Numbered from the stretch's first letter, positions 1-11,913 are shown. The stretch is 64,000 bases of DNA from an uncultured Verrucomicrobiae bacterium (GCA_937775205.1 CALKBX010000020.1:1-64000), one strand, 5' to 3'. Notes: generated by a model not told the origin, from the sequence alone. Program-made: numbers and translations.

Positions 1-1
1 A

Positions 2-676
2 CCATGGGACTTCGCCGTGGTAGGTGAGCCAACCGAACTGCGCGTGGTGCGCGGTTGCAAAGGATGCCTGCGAACCATCGTGCGAATACGCGGTCGCGCC
101 GCGCACAGCAGCGATCCCGCCCAAGGCCGCAACGCCATTGTCGGCATGGCACCGGTGCTGGAAGCCGTGCAGGCATTTTTTGATGACGAGATTGGCCAGT
201 TCACCCGCGAAGGCTTCAGCCCCTGCACCGGCTCCGTGGGGCTCATCGAAGGCGGCACAGCGGTGAACATTGTGCCCGACACTTGCGCCGCAACTTTCGA
301 CATTCGCACCGTGCCGGAACAGGACACCACGGCAACCTTGGCAGCACTGGAAAAATTCGTACGCGAACGCGTGGGCAACCGTGATGGATACGAATTGATA
401 TTCGACCCGCCCTACCACGACAGCCCCAATTTCGAAACCTCTGCCGACCATCCGCTGGTGCAGGCCGCCTGCGCACTGCGCGATCAACCCGATGCCGACA
501 CCGTCGCCTTCGGCTGCGACGGCAGCAAACTCGCCGCCGCCGGCATCCCCATCATCATCTTCGGCCCCGGCCACATCGCCCAAGCGCACACCAAAGATGA
601 ATTCATCGCGCTCACCGACCTCAAAGCCGGCACGACGGCGTACGTGGATTTAGCGCGCGCATTATTGCCTGTGTGA
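2..676 (+). CDS. M20 family metallopeptidase/deacylase, ArgE/DapE-like (5' partial)
   Basis: The reading frame is open to the left edge (codons from position 2 read PWDFAVVGEPTEL), so only about the last 225 residues are present; the GTG at 17 is internal, not the start. Family knowledge: M20 enzymes such as acetylornithine deacetylase and succinyl-diaminopimelate desuccinylase hydrolyse N-acyl amino acids with a two-zinc centre. Seen here: VVGEPTELR, a strand typical of the end of the catalytic domain; GRAAHSSDPAQGRNAI, the dimerisation-domain block; and a late FGPGHIAQAHTKDEF, whose His is the usual C-terminal metal ligand. The block resembles ArgE more than DapE, but the substrate cannot be fixed from a fragment. 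The next gene starts 4 bp downstream, so the two may be co-transcribed. Confidence 0.85.
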   Translation, partial: PWDFAVVGEPTELRVVRGCKGCLRTIVRIRGRAAHSSDPAQGRNAIVGMAPVLEAVQAFFDDEIGQFTREGFSPCTGSVGLIEGGTAVNIVPDTCAATFDIRTVPEQDTTATLAALEKFVRERVGNRDGYELIFDPPYHDSPNFETSADHPLVQAACALRDQPDADTVAFGCDGSKLAAAGIPIIIFGPGHIAQAHTKDEFIALTDLKAGTTAYVDLARALLPV

Positions 677-721
677 ACAATGGCGACTTGTGAGGCCGCC
701 GCCGGTTTGCCAGCTTGCGGG

Positions 722-3253
722 ATGAGGTTGATGGTTTTGGCGATGGTATTGGTGGTTGGGTTTTCGGGGTGCTCCCGCAAGCCTTCCAAGCCCGCCGCCT
801 CACCCCCGGCTAAATTGGCCAAGGTGCACTTGAACACCCTCGAACGCCGCAGTGATGGCCGCACCTACACGCGCCTTGGCAGCAAGCCCTTCACCGGCCG
901 CGCGGTTTCCAGTCATCCGAATAAAAAACGAGCGATTGAAAAACATTTTGAAAATGGCCGCGCGGACGGCTCGCACCGCGAGTGGCGCGCGGACGGCACG
1001 CGCGCCATCGAGGCCCATTTCAAAAACGGCCAGTGGCATGGCCGCTATGTGAACTATCATCCCGACGGCCAGCCGCAACTGGAATTGCATTACGCCGACG
1101 GCCGCAAACACGGCCGCCATCGCGAGTGGCACGCCAATGGATTATTACTCTACACGCGCACTTGGAAGAACGGCGTACTGACAAAAACTCATCCCTCGAC
1201 CGCGCTGCAAGCGAAAGTGGATGCGCTCGCCACCGAGCGCGAACGACTGGACGAATCGGTGTGGACGCGCGAAATGCAGGCATTGAACCAATTCAAATCG
1301 TTCAATGAAACTGTAGGTTCCATCTTGAGTGCCGATAACCCATGGGCAGAATTATCGAAAGCGCCGGTGAATTTTCATTTTGGAAAAGCGTTGGCCAGCG
1401 TTCCCCACGAGTGGGGGATTGAGGAACTTCTTTTCGGCGGCACAAGCGAAGGCTCCCCCGCAGCCACATGGGCAACCCTCAAACAAAGCGGCTGGACCAT
1501 TGCAGGGACCGAATGGCGATTGATCAACTCTGATACAATTGAATTTACCGTACACGCGCACCGCCCCAGCAAAGAACGCGCCAAGGTGACGGGCGAATTG
1601 CAACGGGCAAAGGGCGAGCTGAACATCACCAAGCTACGCGTGTTCCGTCGCAAGGGCGGGCCGGTGTTTGAACCGCTGGCGAAAATTGATGCGGGCGCGG
1701 GCGCGTTGCCTTTGTTGGTTCGCGACTTGGACGCGGATGGCACGCCGGAGATTATCGTAGCGGGGGCCAATCGGGTTTTCCGCCAGCGGGACGGAAAATT
1801 TGTCAGTTCACGCTTGGCAGAATATCTACCGACCGGCTGCACGGCGGCGGTGTTGGCGGATTTGAATGGGGACGGCCACACAGATTTATTTGCCGTACCG
1901 CACGAGCGACCGCCTTTGTGGATCCCCGGCAACGCGAAAGGGGAGTTTGATGCATCGCCATTTCCCGTGGCCGTGCGCGCCTCGCCGATGGGGCGCGCGT
2001 GGGCGTGTTCGGCGGGTGATATTGACGGCGATGGCGATCTCGATGTTTGGGTCACGCAAAACCGTCCCGCCGGTCAGGGCGGCCGCATGCCCACGCCGTA
2101 TTGGGACGCCAACGACGGGCATCCGGCGTATTTGTTGATGAACGATGGCAAAGGAAATTTTCGCGAAGTAACCGCACCGGCTGGCCTCGCGGCCAAACGC
2201 GGGCGGCGCGTCACGGCCTCGGCGTTGGTGGATTTGGACGGAGACTTCGACAACGACCTCGTGATGGCCAGCGAATATGCGGGGCTCGATATTTTTTACA
2301 ACAACGGCCAGGGCGTGTTCTCCGATGCCTCGCCTTCGCTTGCGGCTAATCGCCACGCCTTCGGCCAAGGGCTCGCGCTGGCGGATTTCAATGGGGACGG
2401 CCGCACGGATGTGTTCCTCGCCGGACGTAGCAGCACCGCCACGCGGCGCTTGCAAGCGATGGGCCTTGGCCACGCGGATTTTTTGGAACACAACCGCCAT
2501 CGCGCGGGCATGAGCGCGGGCAACAAGTTGCTGCTCAATGACGGGCGGTTTCTAAATCCCGCCACACCGCCAGCCCTCGCGCGCACGGGCTGGAGCAGCG
2601 GCTGTGCGGTGATGGATTTTGATAACGACGGCGACTCGGATCTCTTCGTCGCCAACGGCCATCGCACTAAAAAAGGCAAGCCGGACTTCGGCTCCACTTT
2701 TTGGCGGCACACTATATATAGTGGGAGTTCGGAAAAAAACCCGGCATTGATGATGTTGCACGAGCACAACGAAGCCGCGCGCCAATCGTGGAGCGGCAAC
2801 GAGCACAACGCGTTTTTTATCAACAAAGGCAAAGGGCAATTTGTGGAGGCGGGTTTTCTGCTCGGATTGGGCCACGCATTCGACGGCCGCAGCGCGGTGA
2901 GCGCGGACGTGGACGGCGACGGCCGGCTCGACCTCATCGTGGCGGAGCAATCGCCCGCGGGCATCACTCTGCACGTGCTGCGAAACACCGCGAAGCAAAC
3001 CGGCCATTGGGTGGCCGTGCGTCTGCGCGGTCGGTGCATGGGCGCGCAAGTCACCGTGCGCTACGATGGAGGGGCGGCAACACAGCAAATCATCAGCGGC
3101 GATTCCTTCCGCACCCAACAACCAGCCACGCTTCATTTTGGGCTGGGCACGGTTTCAAAAATCAAAAGCATCGAAGCTCGCTGGCCGGGCGGCGGCATTA
3201 CGCGTTTGGAAAATCCAGGCGCGGATCAACTCCACGAGTTGCGCACCGAATAA
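722..3253 (+). CDS. Lipoprotein with MORN-like repeats, FG-GAP/VCBS repeats and ASPIC/UnbV domain
   Basis: I prefer the ATG at 722 to an in-frame ATG at 680, because it begins a compact lipoprotein signal (MRLMVLAMVLVVGFSGC). Roughly residues 45-155 hold MORN_2-type repeats with the pattern G-x-x-x-W/Y-x-x-x-G. A linker follows. The C-terminal half carries about seven FG-GAP/VCBS calcium-binding-loop repeats (for example DLNGDGHTDLF, DIDGDGDLDVW, DFNGDGRTDVF, DVDGDGRLDLI) that should fold as a beta-propeller. The last ~80 residues match the ASPIC/UnbV pattern (VAVRLRG ... IEARWPGG). Family knowledge places such proteins outside the cytoplasm, in adhesion or carbohydrate interaction; no enzymatic residue is visible. 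The MORN module in front of an FG-GAP/ASPIC protein is an uncommon combination. Confidence 0.8.
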   Translation: MRLMVLAMVLVVGFSGCSRKPSKPAASPPAKLAKVHLNTLERRSDGRTYTRLGSKPFTGRAVSSHPNKKRAIEKHFENGRADGSHREWRADGTRAIEAHFKNGQWHGRYVNYHPDGQPQLELHYADGRKHGRHREWHANGLLLYTRTWKNGVLTKTHPSTALQAKVDALATERERLDESVWTREMQALNQFKSFNETVGSILSADNPWAELSKAPVNFHFGKALASVPHEWGIEELLFGGTSEGSPAATWATLKQSGWTIAGTEWRLINSDTIEFTVHAHRPSKERAKVTGELQRAKGELNITKLRVFRRKGGPVFEPLAKIDAGAGALPLLVRDLDADGTPEIIVAGANRVFRQRDGKFVSSRLAEYLPTGCTAAVLADLNGDGHTDLFAVPHERPPLWIPGNAKGEFDASPFPVAVRASPMGRAWACSAGDIDGDGDLDVWVTQNRPAGQGGRMPTPYWDANDGHPAYLLMNDGKGNFREVTAPAGLAAKRGRRVTASALVDLDGDFDNDLVMASEYAGLDIFYNNGQGVFSDASPSLAANRHAFGQGLALADFNGDGRTDVFLAGRSSTATRRLQAMGLGHADFLEHNRHRAGMSAGNKLLLNDGRFLNPATPPALARTGWSSGCAVMDFDNDGDSDLFVANGHRTKKGKPDFGSTFWRHTIYSGSSEKNPALMMLHEHNEAARQSWSGNEHNAFFINKGKGQFVEAGFLLGLGHAFDGRSAVSADVDGDGRLDLIVAEQSPAGITLHVLRNTAKQTGHWVAVRLRGRCMGAQVTVRYDGGAATQQIISGDSFRTQQPATLHFGLGTVSKIKSIEARWPGGGITRLENPGADQLHELRTE

Positions 3254-3260
3254 ATTCAGA

Positions 3261-3319
3261 CACGAATTTCACGGATTTTCACAGATGAAAACAATCCGTG
3301 TGAACCCACAAAATTCGTG
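3261..3319. repeat. Nested inverted repeat downstream of the FG-GAP gene
   Basis: Two arms nest inside each other: CACGAATTT at 3261-3269 pairs with AAATTCGTG at 3311-3319, and CACGGATT at 3270-3277 pairs with AATCCGTG at 3293-3300. It sits between two co-directional genes, just after the stop at 3253. There is no T-run, so it is not a classical intrinsic terminator; a mobile palindromic repeat or an mRNA 3'-end stabiliser are alternatives. Confidence 0.6.
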
Positions 3320-3368
3320 GTTCATTTTCTGCATTGACGTGCGGGGCAATCGGCGTTGCAATCGGTCC

Positions 3369-4796
3369 ATGACACAACGTCTCCTTTCTCTTGGCTGGAC
3401 TGTCGTCCTTTTCACCCTCACCACAATCATCGCGCAAGCTGAAACCAAGCTGCCGTCTATTCTCGGCAGTCACATGGTTTTGCAACGAGACGCGGCTTGT
3501 CCCATTTGGGGATGGGATGACGCGGGCACGAAAGTAACCGTTACCTTCGTCGACCAAACCCACACCACCGAGGCGGGCAAAGATGGCCGTTGGCAGGTGA
3601 ACCTCACCGCGATGAAGGCCAACGCAAAGGGCCGCGCGCTGACGGTGAAGGGCAGCAGCACAGTGAAACTTGAGGATGTGCTTGTGGGCGAGGTGTGGCT
3701 GTGTTCGGGCCAGTCGAACATGGAATGGACCGTCAGCCGCTCGACGAATGCGAAGGAGGAAATCGCCAATGCGAAGCATCCGCTGATTCGTCACATTAAA
3801 ATTCCCCATCGTCCGAGCGCCAAGCCGGAGAGCGATGTGCCGTCGACCGGTTGGCAGCCGAGCACGCCGAAGGTGACCGGCAATTTCACGGCGGTCGGTT
3901 ATTATTTTGCGCGCTACCTGCAGGGTGAACTGAACGTGCCCATCGGGCTCATCGGCAGCAACTGGGGCGGCACGCGGATTGAGCCGTGGATTCCGCCGGC
4001 CGGCTTCAAGAGTGTGCCCGCGCTTAAAAACATCGCCGACAAGCTCGACGAATTTCCACAAAAAAACGGTAACCGCATCAACCATCAAAGCGCATTGGCG
4101 CTGTACAACGGCATGATTCATCCATTGTTGCCTTATTCAATCAAGGGCGCGCTGTGGTACCAAGGCGAAAGCAACAACGGCGAGGGCATGCTCTATTACG
4201 AGAAAATGCGCGCGCTCATCAGCGGCTGGCGCAGCGTGTGGCGCAACGCCGATATGCCGTTTCTGTTCGTGCAACTCGCGCCCTACAAATATGGTGGCGA
4301 CCCCAAGCGGCTGGCAGGCATTTGGCAGGCGCAACTCAGCGCGGTGAAGAACATTCCCCACACCGGCATGGCCGTCACCACGGACATCACCACGCTGCGC
4401 AACATCCACCCACCCAACAAACAGGACGTTGGCAAGCGGCTCGCGCTTTGGGCGTTGGCGAACACGTACGGCAAAAAGGGCATCGTGTATTCTGGGCCGC
4501 TGTTCAAATCGCTGACCATTAAAGATGGCCGTGCGATTGTGGATTTCGATCACGCCGAGGGAATCAAGGCGCGTGACGACAAACCACTGACGCATTTTGA
4601 GCTGCTCACCGCCGAGGGCCAATGGTTCCCTGCCGGCGCGTACGTGCACGAGGGCAAAATCATTGTGACCAGCAAAGCCGTCCGCAAACCCATCGGCGTG
4701 CGCCTCGGTTGGGATCAGCTCGCCGAACCCAATTTGGTGAACGGTGCTGGTCTCCCCGCCTCGCCCTTCACCGCCAAGGTGGGCAAGAAACTGTAG
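3369..4796 (+). CDS. Sialate O-acetylesterase (SGNH/SASA family), secreted
   Basis: The frame is open far upstream, but the ATG at 3369 begins a clean signal peptide (about residues 1-24, ending AQA-ET), giving 475 residues. The family removes O-acetyl esters from sialic acids or other acetylated glycans. Seen: the N-terminal beta-sandwich block LGSHMVLQR; the nucleophile block GEVWLCSGQSNMEW with Ser116; GLIGSNWGGTRIEPW; ALWYQGESN; and DITTLRNIHPPNKQDVG, which supplies the catalytic His. The set is complete, so the enzyme should be active in the periplasm or outside the cell. An S41 peptidase gene follows after 12 bp. Confidence 0.9.
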   Translation: MTQRLLSLGWTVVLFTLTTIIAQAETKLPSILGSHMVLQRDAACPIWGWDDAGTKVTVTFVDQTHTTEAGKDGRWQVNLTAMKANAKGRALTVKGSSTVKLEDVLVGEVWLCSGQSNMEWTVSRSTNAKEEIANAKHPLIRHIKIPHRPSAKPESDVPSTGWQPSTPKVTGNFTAVGYYFARYLQGELNVPIGLIGSNWGGTRIEPWIPPAGFKSVPALKNIADKLDEFPQKNGNRINHQSALALYNGMIHPLLPYSIKGALWYQGESNNGEGMLYYEKMRALISGWRSVWRNADMPFLFVQLAPYKYGGDPKRLAGIWQAQLSAVKNIPHTGMAVTTDITTLRNIHPPNKQDVGKRLALWALANTYGKKGIVYSGPLFKSLTIKDGRAIVDFDHAEGIKARDDKPLTHFELLTAEGQWFPAGAYVHEGKIIVTSKAVRKPIGVRLGWDQLAEPNLVNGAGLPASPFTAKVGKKL

Positions 4797-4808
4797 CCAA
4801 TTTTACAA

Positions 4809-5903
4809 ATGAAATTTGGCCGTCAAATGCTGGCTGTTTTTCTGTTGCTTGGCTTAGGAACCCAAGCAGCGGAACTCTCCGCGCCGGAAAAAAACTTTGA
4901 AGCACTCTGGGGCACTTTCAACAAACGCTATGCCTTCTTCAAGGAACGCAAGGTAGACTGGCAGGCGCAGTACAAAAAATTCCGCCCGCAGGTTGATGCC
5001 GACACCACTGACAAGGAGCTTTTCAAAACGATTTGCGAAATGCTCGCGCCGCTCAAGGACGGCCACGTGTCCCTCCGAGCGCGGCGATTGGGCGAGCCCG
5101 AATACTGCCCCGAGGACTTGCCGCGCTTCACCAAAGAATTCGACACCCGCAAACTTGAACGCCAATACAAAGCAATGGTGCAAAAAACGCTGAAGGCAAA
5201 CGGCTTTGGCGAACCCAAAACCGCCGGAAAAATTCTCTCCTACGCGCACAACGACAAGTTTGGGTATTTGCTCATCCACGAATTTGATAGCGTCAACCGC
5301 CGCAAACTCGATGCCGCACTCAATGAAGTCCTCGGCGCCATGGACGGCATCCAAGGCATCATCATCGACATCCGCCTCAACCCCGGCGGCACCACCGGCA
5401 TCACCTATCGCATTGCCAATCGCTTCGCCGACAAACGCCGCATCGGTCATCACGAAAAAACCAAAAAAGCCAATGGCGATGACAAAGACAAAAAAGAATT
5501 CGGCCCGCTTCGCACCTTCTATTTGCAACCGCCCGCCGCAAAGAAAAAATACCGCACCTTCACCGGCCCCATCATCCTGCTCACCCACGGCGCGTCCTAC
5601 AGCGCCGCCGATCTCTTCGCCATGATCATGCGCGAACTGCCCCACGTAAAAATCATCGGCGAACCCACCAACGGAATCTTCTCAAACATGCTCGAGCGCA
5701 AGCTCCCCAACGGCTGGAAATACACCCTCTCATTCCAAGTCAACTACACCGCCAAAATGGAATGCCTCGAAACCAAAGGCGTCCCCGTCCACGTGCAAGT
5801 CCTCAACAAACGAACCGACCTGAAAACCGGCATCGACCCCCTCGTCACCCAAGCACTGAAAATGCTCGGTGCAAAAAACAAAAAAGTTCCGCAGCCTAAA
5901 TAA
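4809..5903 (+). CDS. S41 family (tail-specific/tricorn-like) peptidase
   Basis: 364 residues with an N-terminal signal peptide (MKFGRQMLAVFLLLGLGTQA). S41 peptidases are serine proteases of the envelope. Visible landmarks are DGHVSL at residues 84-89, the core strand block IIIDIRLNPGGTTG at about 184-197, and THGASYSAADLFA, in which Ser265 is the likely nucleophile. No PDZ domain is obvious, so this is a short tricorn-core type rather than a full CtpA. It ends 1 bp from the stop of the convergent SDR gene, leaving no room for separate terminators. The substrate is unknown. Confidence 0.8.
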   Translation: MKFGRQMLAVFLLLGLGTQAAELSAPEKNFEALWGTFNKRYAFFKERKVDWQAQYKKFRPQVDADTTDKELFKTICEMLAPLKDGHVSLRARRLGEPEYCPEDLPRFTKEFDTRKLERQYKAMVQKTLKANGFGEPKTAGKILSYAHNDKFGYLLIHEFDSVNRRKLDAALNEVLGAMDGIQGIIIDIRLNPGGTTGITYRIANRFADKRRIGHHEKTKKANGDDKDKKEFGPLRTFYLQPPAAKKKYRTFTGPIILLTHGASYSAADLFAMIMRELPHVKIIGEPTNGIFSNMLERKLPNGWKYTLSFQVNYTAKMECLETKGVPVHVQVLNKRTDLKTGIDPLVTQALKMLGAKNKKVPQPK

Positions 5904-5904
5904 T

Positions 5905-6684
5905 TTAATCCGCCACCCGATGCGTCTTGTGGATGGCAGCTTGGGCGGTGCATTTGATTAGGATTTCGTCGATGCACACATGCGGCGGGCGGGTGGCCAT
6001 CCAGATCATCGCTTCGGCGATGTCTTCGGCGACAAGAGGGTCGAGGCCTTCGTAGATTTTGTTGGATTTCGCGGCGTCACCTTTGAAACGGACGAGAGCA
6101 AATTCAGTTTCGGCAAGGCCGGGGTCGAGGGTGCCGACGCGTATGCCGGTGCCGTTGAGTTCCAATCGCAGCGATTGGGTAATGGACTTTTCCGCCGCCT
6201 TCACGCCGCAGTAAACCGAACCGCCTTCGTACGCCACGCGGCCGGCGATGGAGCCGATGTTGATGAGGGTGCTGCCGGGGTTGTCCACCATCAACGGCAG
6301 ACACGCGCGCGTTACGCGCATCAGCCCGAGAAAATTTGACTGCACCATCGCCTCCCAATCAGCGTCCTTGCCCTCGGCCACGGTGTCGGCTCCGTGCGCG
6401 CCGCCGGCGTTGTTGACGAGCACATCAAGCTTGGGCGTGAGTGTTTTCAGCCAATCAACGAAAATATTGACGCTCTTGGTGCAAGCGACATCCAGCTCAT
6501 GAAAATGTGCCGAGGCCGCGCCGGCTTGTTCGCATTCGGCGGCGACCGTTTCCAATCGTTCCACCCGCCGCGCGCCCATCACGACATTCGCCCCCGCACG
6601 CGCAAAGTGCCGCGCCCCTTCCGCGCCGAAGCCGGCGGACGCGCCCGTGATAAAAACCCATTTGTCCTTGAGAGATGTATTCAT
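5905..6684 (-). CDS. SDR family NAD(P)-dependent oxidoreductase
   Basis: The open frame extends to 6921, but the ATG at 6684 gives the family start ([20 protein letters not shown]); the longer frame would run through the hppA terminator. 259 residues form a classical short-chain dehydrogenase: TGASAGFG nucleotide-binding loop, ARR after the second strand (suggesting NADP preference), NNAGG, and the catalytic YxxxK in [11 protein letters not shown]. It is closest in style to the YdfG/3-hydroxy acid dehydrogenase group, but the substrate cannot be assigned. It lies downstream of hppA on the same strand and is separated from it by an intrinsic terminator. Confidence 0.85.
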   Translation of the reverse strand: MNTSLKDKWVFITGASAGFGAEGARHFARAGANVVMGARRVERLETVAAECEQAGAASAHFHELDVACTKSVNIFVDWLKTLTPKLDVLVNNAGGAHGADTVAEGKDADWEAMVQSNFLGLMRVTRACLPLMVDNPGSTLINIGSIAGRVAYEGGSVYCGVKAAEKSITQSLRLELNGTGIRVGTLDPGLAETEFALVRFKGDAAKSNKIYEGLDPLVAEDIAEAMIWMATRPPHVCIDEILIKCTAQAAIHKTHRVAD

Positions 6685-6786
6685 GCGTGGGCCAATTGTA
6701 CCCGCTGCGTGGGCGGAGGCAAATTTCTTTTCGCTGGCGGGGAATGAGTGTGGGAAATCGCCAATCGCAATTTTCCATTCGACAAC

Positions 6787-6809
6787 AAAAAAACCGCCCC
6801 GAAGGGCGG
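6787..6809 (-). terminator. Intrinsic terminator of hppA
   Basis: Read on the minus strand, CCGCCC-TTCG-GGGCGG is followed directly by seven T (6787-6793). The six-pair G/C stem is closed by a UUCG tetraloop, an unusually stable loop. It starts about 30 bp after the hppA stop at 6839 and would separate hppA from the SDR gene. Confidence 0.85.
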
Positions 6810-6838
6810 CCCTCTTCAGAGAGGTTAATTCTTTGCGA

Positions 6839-9145
<2,307 letters not shown>

Positions 9146-9250
9146 TTTTCAGTCAGTAATAACAACAGCCAGTTGTTGTAATGGTGTTTACGGAAACAGG
9201 AGGGAATGCTCCTTAAATTCGCGCGGGAATCTGCCCCGCGCAAGCGACAG

Positions 9251-9279
9251 GTTAAACCGGAAAACCCGACATAAGTCAA
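9251..9279 (-). promoter_or_regulatory. Probable sigma-70-type promoter of hppA
   Basis: On the minus strand, TTGACT (9274-9279), a 17-bp spacer and TTTAAC (9251-9256). Transcription would begin about 100 nt before the hppA ATG. The leader contains a hairpin, GCGCGGG/CCCGCGC, around 9221-9243 and a weaker one near 9159-9180. The -10 box matches only four of six consensus positions. Confidence 0.5.
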
Positions 9280-9324
9280 GGCTGGTGAAGGGAAAACACA
9301 CAAACAGCCACCGTCGCGCCTCGC

Positions 9325-9353
9325 TTGACCTCACCCCGCCTCCGACCTACCTT
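9325..9353 (+). promoter_or_regulatory. Probable promoter of the first Gfo/Idh gene
   Basis: TTGACC (9325-9330), a 17-bp spacer and TACCTT (9348-9353), about 20 bp before the ATG at 9374. The same TTGAC-n(16-17)-TAnnTT form occurs before tig, korA and 63279 in this window, which supports it as the house promoter style. Confidence 0.45.
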
Positions 9354-9373
9354 TGCCGCCGCATCAACACGCT

Positions 9374-10712
9374 ATGAAAACCAACCCCAATTCCACCCGC
9401 CGCACTTTTCTGAAAACCACTTCTGCAACGGCCGCCACCGTCGGCACGGCATTGGCTTTCCCCACCGTCACCTTTGGCAAACCGGACAGCCGCAAGCTCA
9501 AGATCGGCTGGATCGGCTGCGGCGGGCGTGGCTCGGGCGCCATCAACCAAGCCCTGCGCGCGGATAGCAATGTGCGAGCTATGGGCCATCGGCGAGGCGT
9601 TTGCGGATAAAGCCGAGAAAGGGCTCAAGGCCATTTCCAAAATCCATCCCGGCAAAGTCAACGTCGACAAAAGCCGCATTCACGTCGGCCTCGATGCCTA
9701 CCAAAAAGTCATCGAAAGCGATGTGGACGTCGTCATCCTCACCACCCCGCCCGGCTTCCGCCCGCTGCACATCAAGGCCGCGGTCGATGCCAAGAAGCAC
9801 ATTTTCGCCGAGAAACCGATGGCCACCGATGGCCCCGGCGCACGCTCCGTCATCGCCTCCGTAGCCAAAGCCAAGAAGCAGGGCACCTCCATCGTGGACG
9901 GCTTTGTGTGGCGCTGGACCTATGCCCAACGCGACACTTACAAACGCATCCGCGACGGCGAGCTCGGCGACATCCAAGCCATCTTCAGCAGCTACAACAA
10001 CAACGCCCGCAAACGCTACGTCGATTTTGGCCGGCACAATACCAAGAGCGACGTGGAATATATGATCCGCCGTTGGTACTACTTCACATGGCTCAGCGGC
10101 GATCACATCGTCGAGCAAGGCATCCACAGCATCGACAAAATGCTTTGGGCCATGGGCGATCAACCCCCCGCCTACGCCATCGCCAGCGGCGGTCGCCAAA
10201 ATCGCGGCGCAGAAGAAGGCAACATCTTCGACCACTTCGCCGTGGAATTTTCCTGGGCCGATGGCACGCAAGGCTACCACTTCACCCGCCAAATGGATGG
10301 GTGCGAAAACGGCGTGTGGGATCGCGTCTTCGGCAGCAAAGCCAAGTACACCGGCGAGAGCGGCCGCAAGCACCACGTATTTTCAAACGCCGATGGATTG
10401 AAATGGCGCTGGAACCCCGGCGCCAAAAACGAGCGCAACAACAACGGCTACCAAACCGAGCACGACGAAATGTACGCCGCCATCCGCGACGGCAACCCGC
10501 TGAACACCGGCGACCGAATGATCACCACCACCCTCATGGCCATGATGGCCCGCACTGCCGCTTACACCGGTAAGAAAGTCACGTGGGATATGATGCTCAA
10601 TTCCAAAGAAGCCCTCGTGCCCGAAAAGATCACCTTCGATATGAAGTTCCCACCTCGCGACGTGCGCCATCCCGGCCGGGATGAAGTCATCAAGCCACAC
10701 GGTTGGGCGTAG
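9374..10712 (+). pseudogene. Gfo/Idh/MocA family oxidoreductase, Tat-exported, frameshifted
   Basis: The ATG at 9374 begins a Tat signal (TRRTFLKTTSATAATVGTA) followed by the Rossmann block KIGWIGCGGRGSGA. At AAT-G-TGC an extra G at about 9572 moves the frame. The remainder (CELWAIGEAFADK ... to 10712) continues in the next frame and aligns with the intact paralogue at 13238, which reads ADSNCELYAMGE at the same place. After the shift the family features continue: AEKPMATDGPG, GDHIVEQGIHSIDKMLW, and the C-terminal ITFDMKFPPRDVRHPG. The family comprises NAD(P)-dependent sugar oxidoreductases; Tat export suggests a tightly bound cofactor. Either a true pseudogene or a one-base sequence error. 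Confidence 0.8.
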
Positions 10713-10827
10713 AAAGAAATTCCAAATTCATAGTATTGCTGAGATGGCGGCTTATGGAACCGCAGTAGTGTTGGAATAGGAATAGGGTTCCCTGTTGAGA
10801 ACTGCAAAGGCTCAGCCAAAAACAGGC

Positions 10828-11709
10828 TTACTCTGCCCGCTTGAACTTATCTACGTCTGTAGGATCCTCTTTTCCCGTATCTGGATCTATTGTTGTCAGG
10901 GTCAACGTATCCCCTTCGATGGAAACCAACTGTTCATCTTCCTTGGTTTTCCCCATAAAATTAAATTTGGTTTTTATTCTGTCCTTGCTAATGAACTTAT
11001 AAGATCCCTCCATCTCCACAGATTTTACGGCAATTTTAGTCCCGAGCTTCACAGTGCCATCCTCTAAAAATTCCACCGTCCCTCTGTCTTCAACATCCTT
11101 CCATGTACCAATGATACGTTTTTCAAGACTGCCGCCGCTAATTTTAGCAACTAAATCAGGCCCGTAGGTGATGCCAGCAAAGATCAGTCCCGAAAGCAGC
11201 ACCACAATCCCGGCAATCATCGCCACCTTCTTGCCTTTGCCCGGCTTGCCAGCAGCCGCAGTATTTTGGGCCGGCGCCGCCATTCCCAGCACTTCATTAA
11301 TCGGCTTCCAGTCATCCATGCCATCGTGCCAACCCCAGTCGGTGGGCAATAGCTGGCCGGAGGTAAAATATTCCTTTGCCTTCTCCCGCGAATAGGGGCC
11401 GATGGGTTCCCCCTTGCGCGTGACGCGGATTTGATCCGGATTACCGCCCTCTGAGTCTTCTGGTTTTCCTTCAGCCGGAGCAGCGCCTGCCATCGTACGC
11501 TTGGGTATTCCGCCTGCGGGAGGTGAGGGAGGCGTTGCCGGGGGTTGAGCGGCCGCGCCCAGCACTTCACTTAATGGCTTCCAGCCATCAGCACCCTCAT
11601 GCCACGCCAGATCCGCGGGTAAGAGTTGGCCCGCCTCAAGCATTTGCCGCGCCGACTCCTCCGGATACGGCCCGTGCTGTTCTCCGTTGCGTGTGATATG
11701 GATATTCAT
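10828..11709 (-). CDS. Membrane protein with two GYF_2 (DUF4339) domains and a lipocalin-like exterior domain
   Basis: ATGs at 11721, 11715 and 11709 are all possible; the third gives MNIHITRNGEQHGPY, where the domain begins. Counting from the longest start, GYF_2 domain 1 is about residues 6-58 and domain 2 about 98-150. Both have the pattern GPY ... GQLLP ... WH-G-D-WKP. A single transmembrane segment follows (about 166-186, VAMIAGIVVLLSGLIFAGIT), then a C-terminal domain opening with GTWKDVEDRGTVEFLEDGTV, the style of lipocalin-like stress/threshold proteins. Topology would put the GYF domains, usually protein-protein interaction modules, in the cytoplasm and the beta domain outside. Function unknown. 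A second GYF_2 protein lies at 44144. Confidence 0.7.
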   Translation of the reverse strand: MNIHITRNGEQHGPYPEESARQMLEAGQLLPADLAWHEGADGWKPLSEVLGAAAQPPATPPSPPAGGIPKRTMAGAAPAEGKPEDSEGGNPDQIRVTRKGEPIGPYSREKAKEYFTSGQLLPTDWGWHDGMDDWKPINEVLGMAAPAQNTAAAGKPGKGKKVAMIAGIVVLLSGLIFAGITYGPDLVAKISGGSLEKRIIGTWKDVEDRGTVEFLEDGTVKLGTKIAVKSVEMEGSYKFISKDRIKTKFNFMGKTKEDEQLVSIEGDTLTLTTIDPDTGKEDPTDVDKFKRAE

Positions 11710-11913
11710 CACCATCCGCAATGCGCGGAAGCCCGAACACTAACCCGACCCGCCTAACGCTGCATACTGTAAACTGGCGTTAATTTTATAATTTAAAAAA
11801 TTTTAATCATGGCCCTTGGGGTGCACGCATCCAACCACCGCCTTCACCCCTGCGCCCAAGCCCTTTCCCAAAACAACATTTACAGCAAGGCAGGAGGGGG
11901 TAAGCTGAGTGCA

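Noticed and set aside
2709..2720. ACTATATATAGT palindrome inside the FG-GAP gene
   Set aside because: Lies in coding sequence; a similar TATATA stretch at 16162 is not palindromic. Probably chance.
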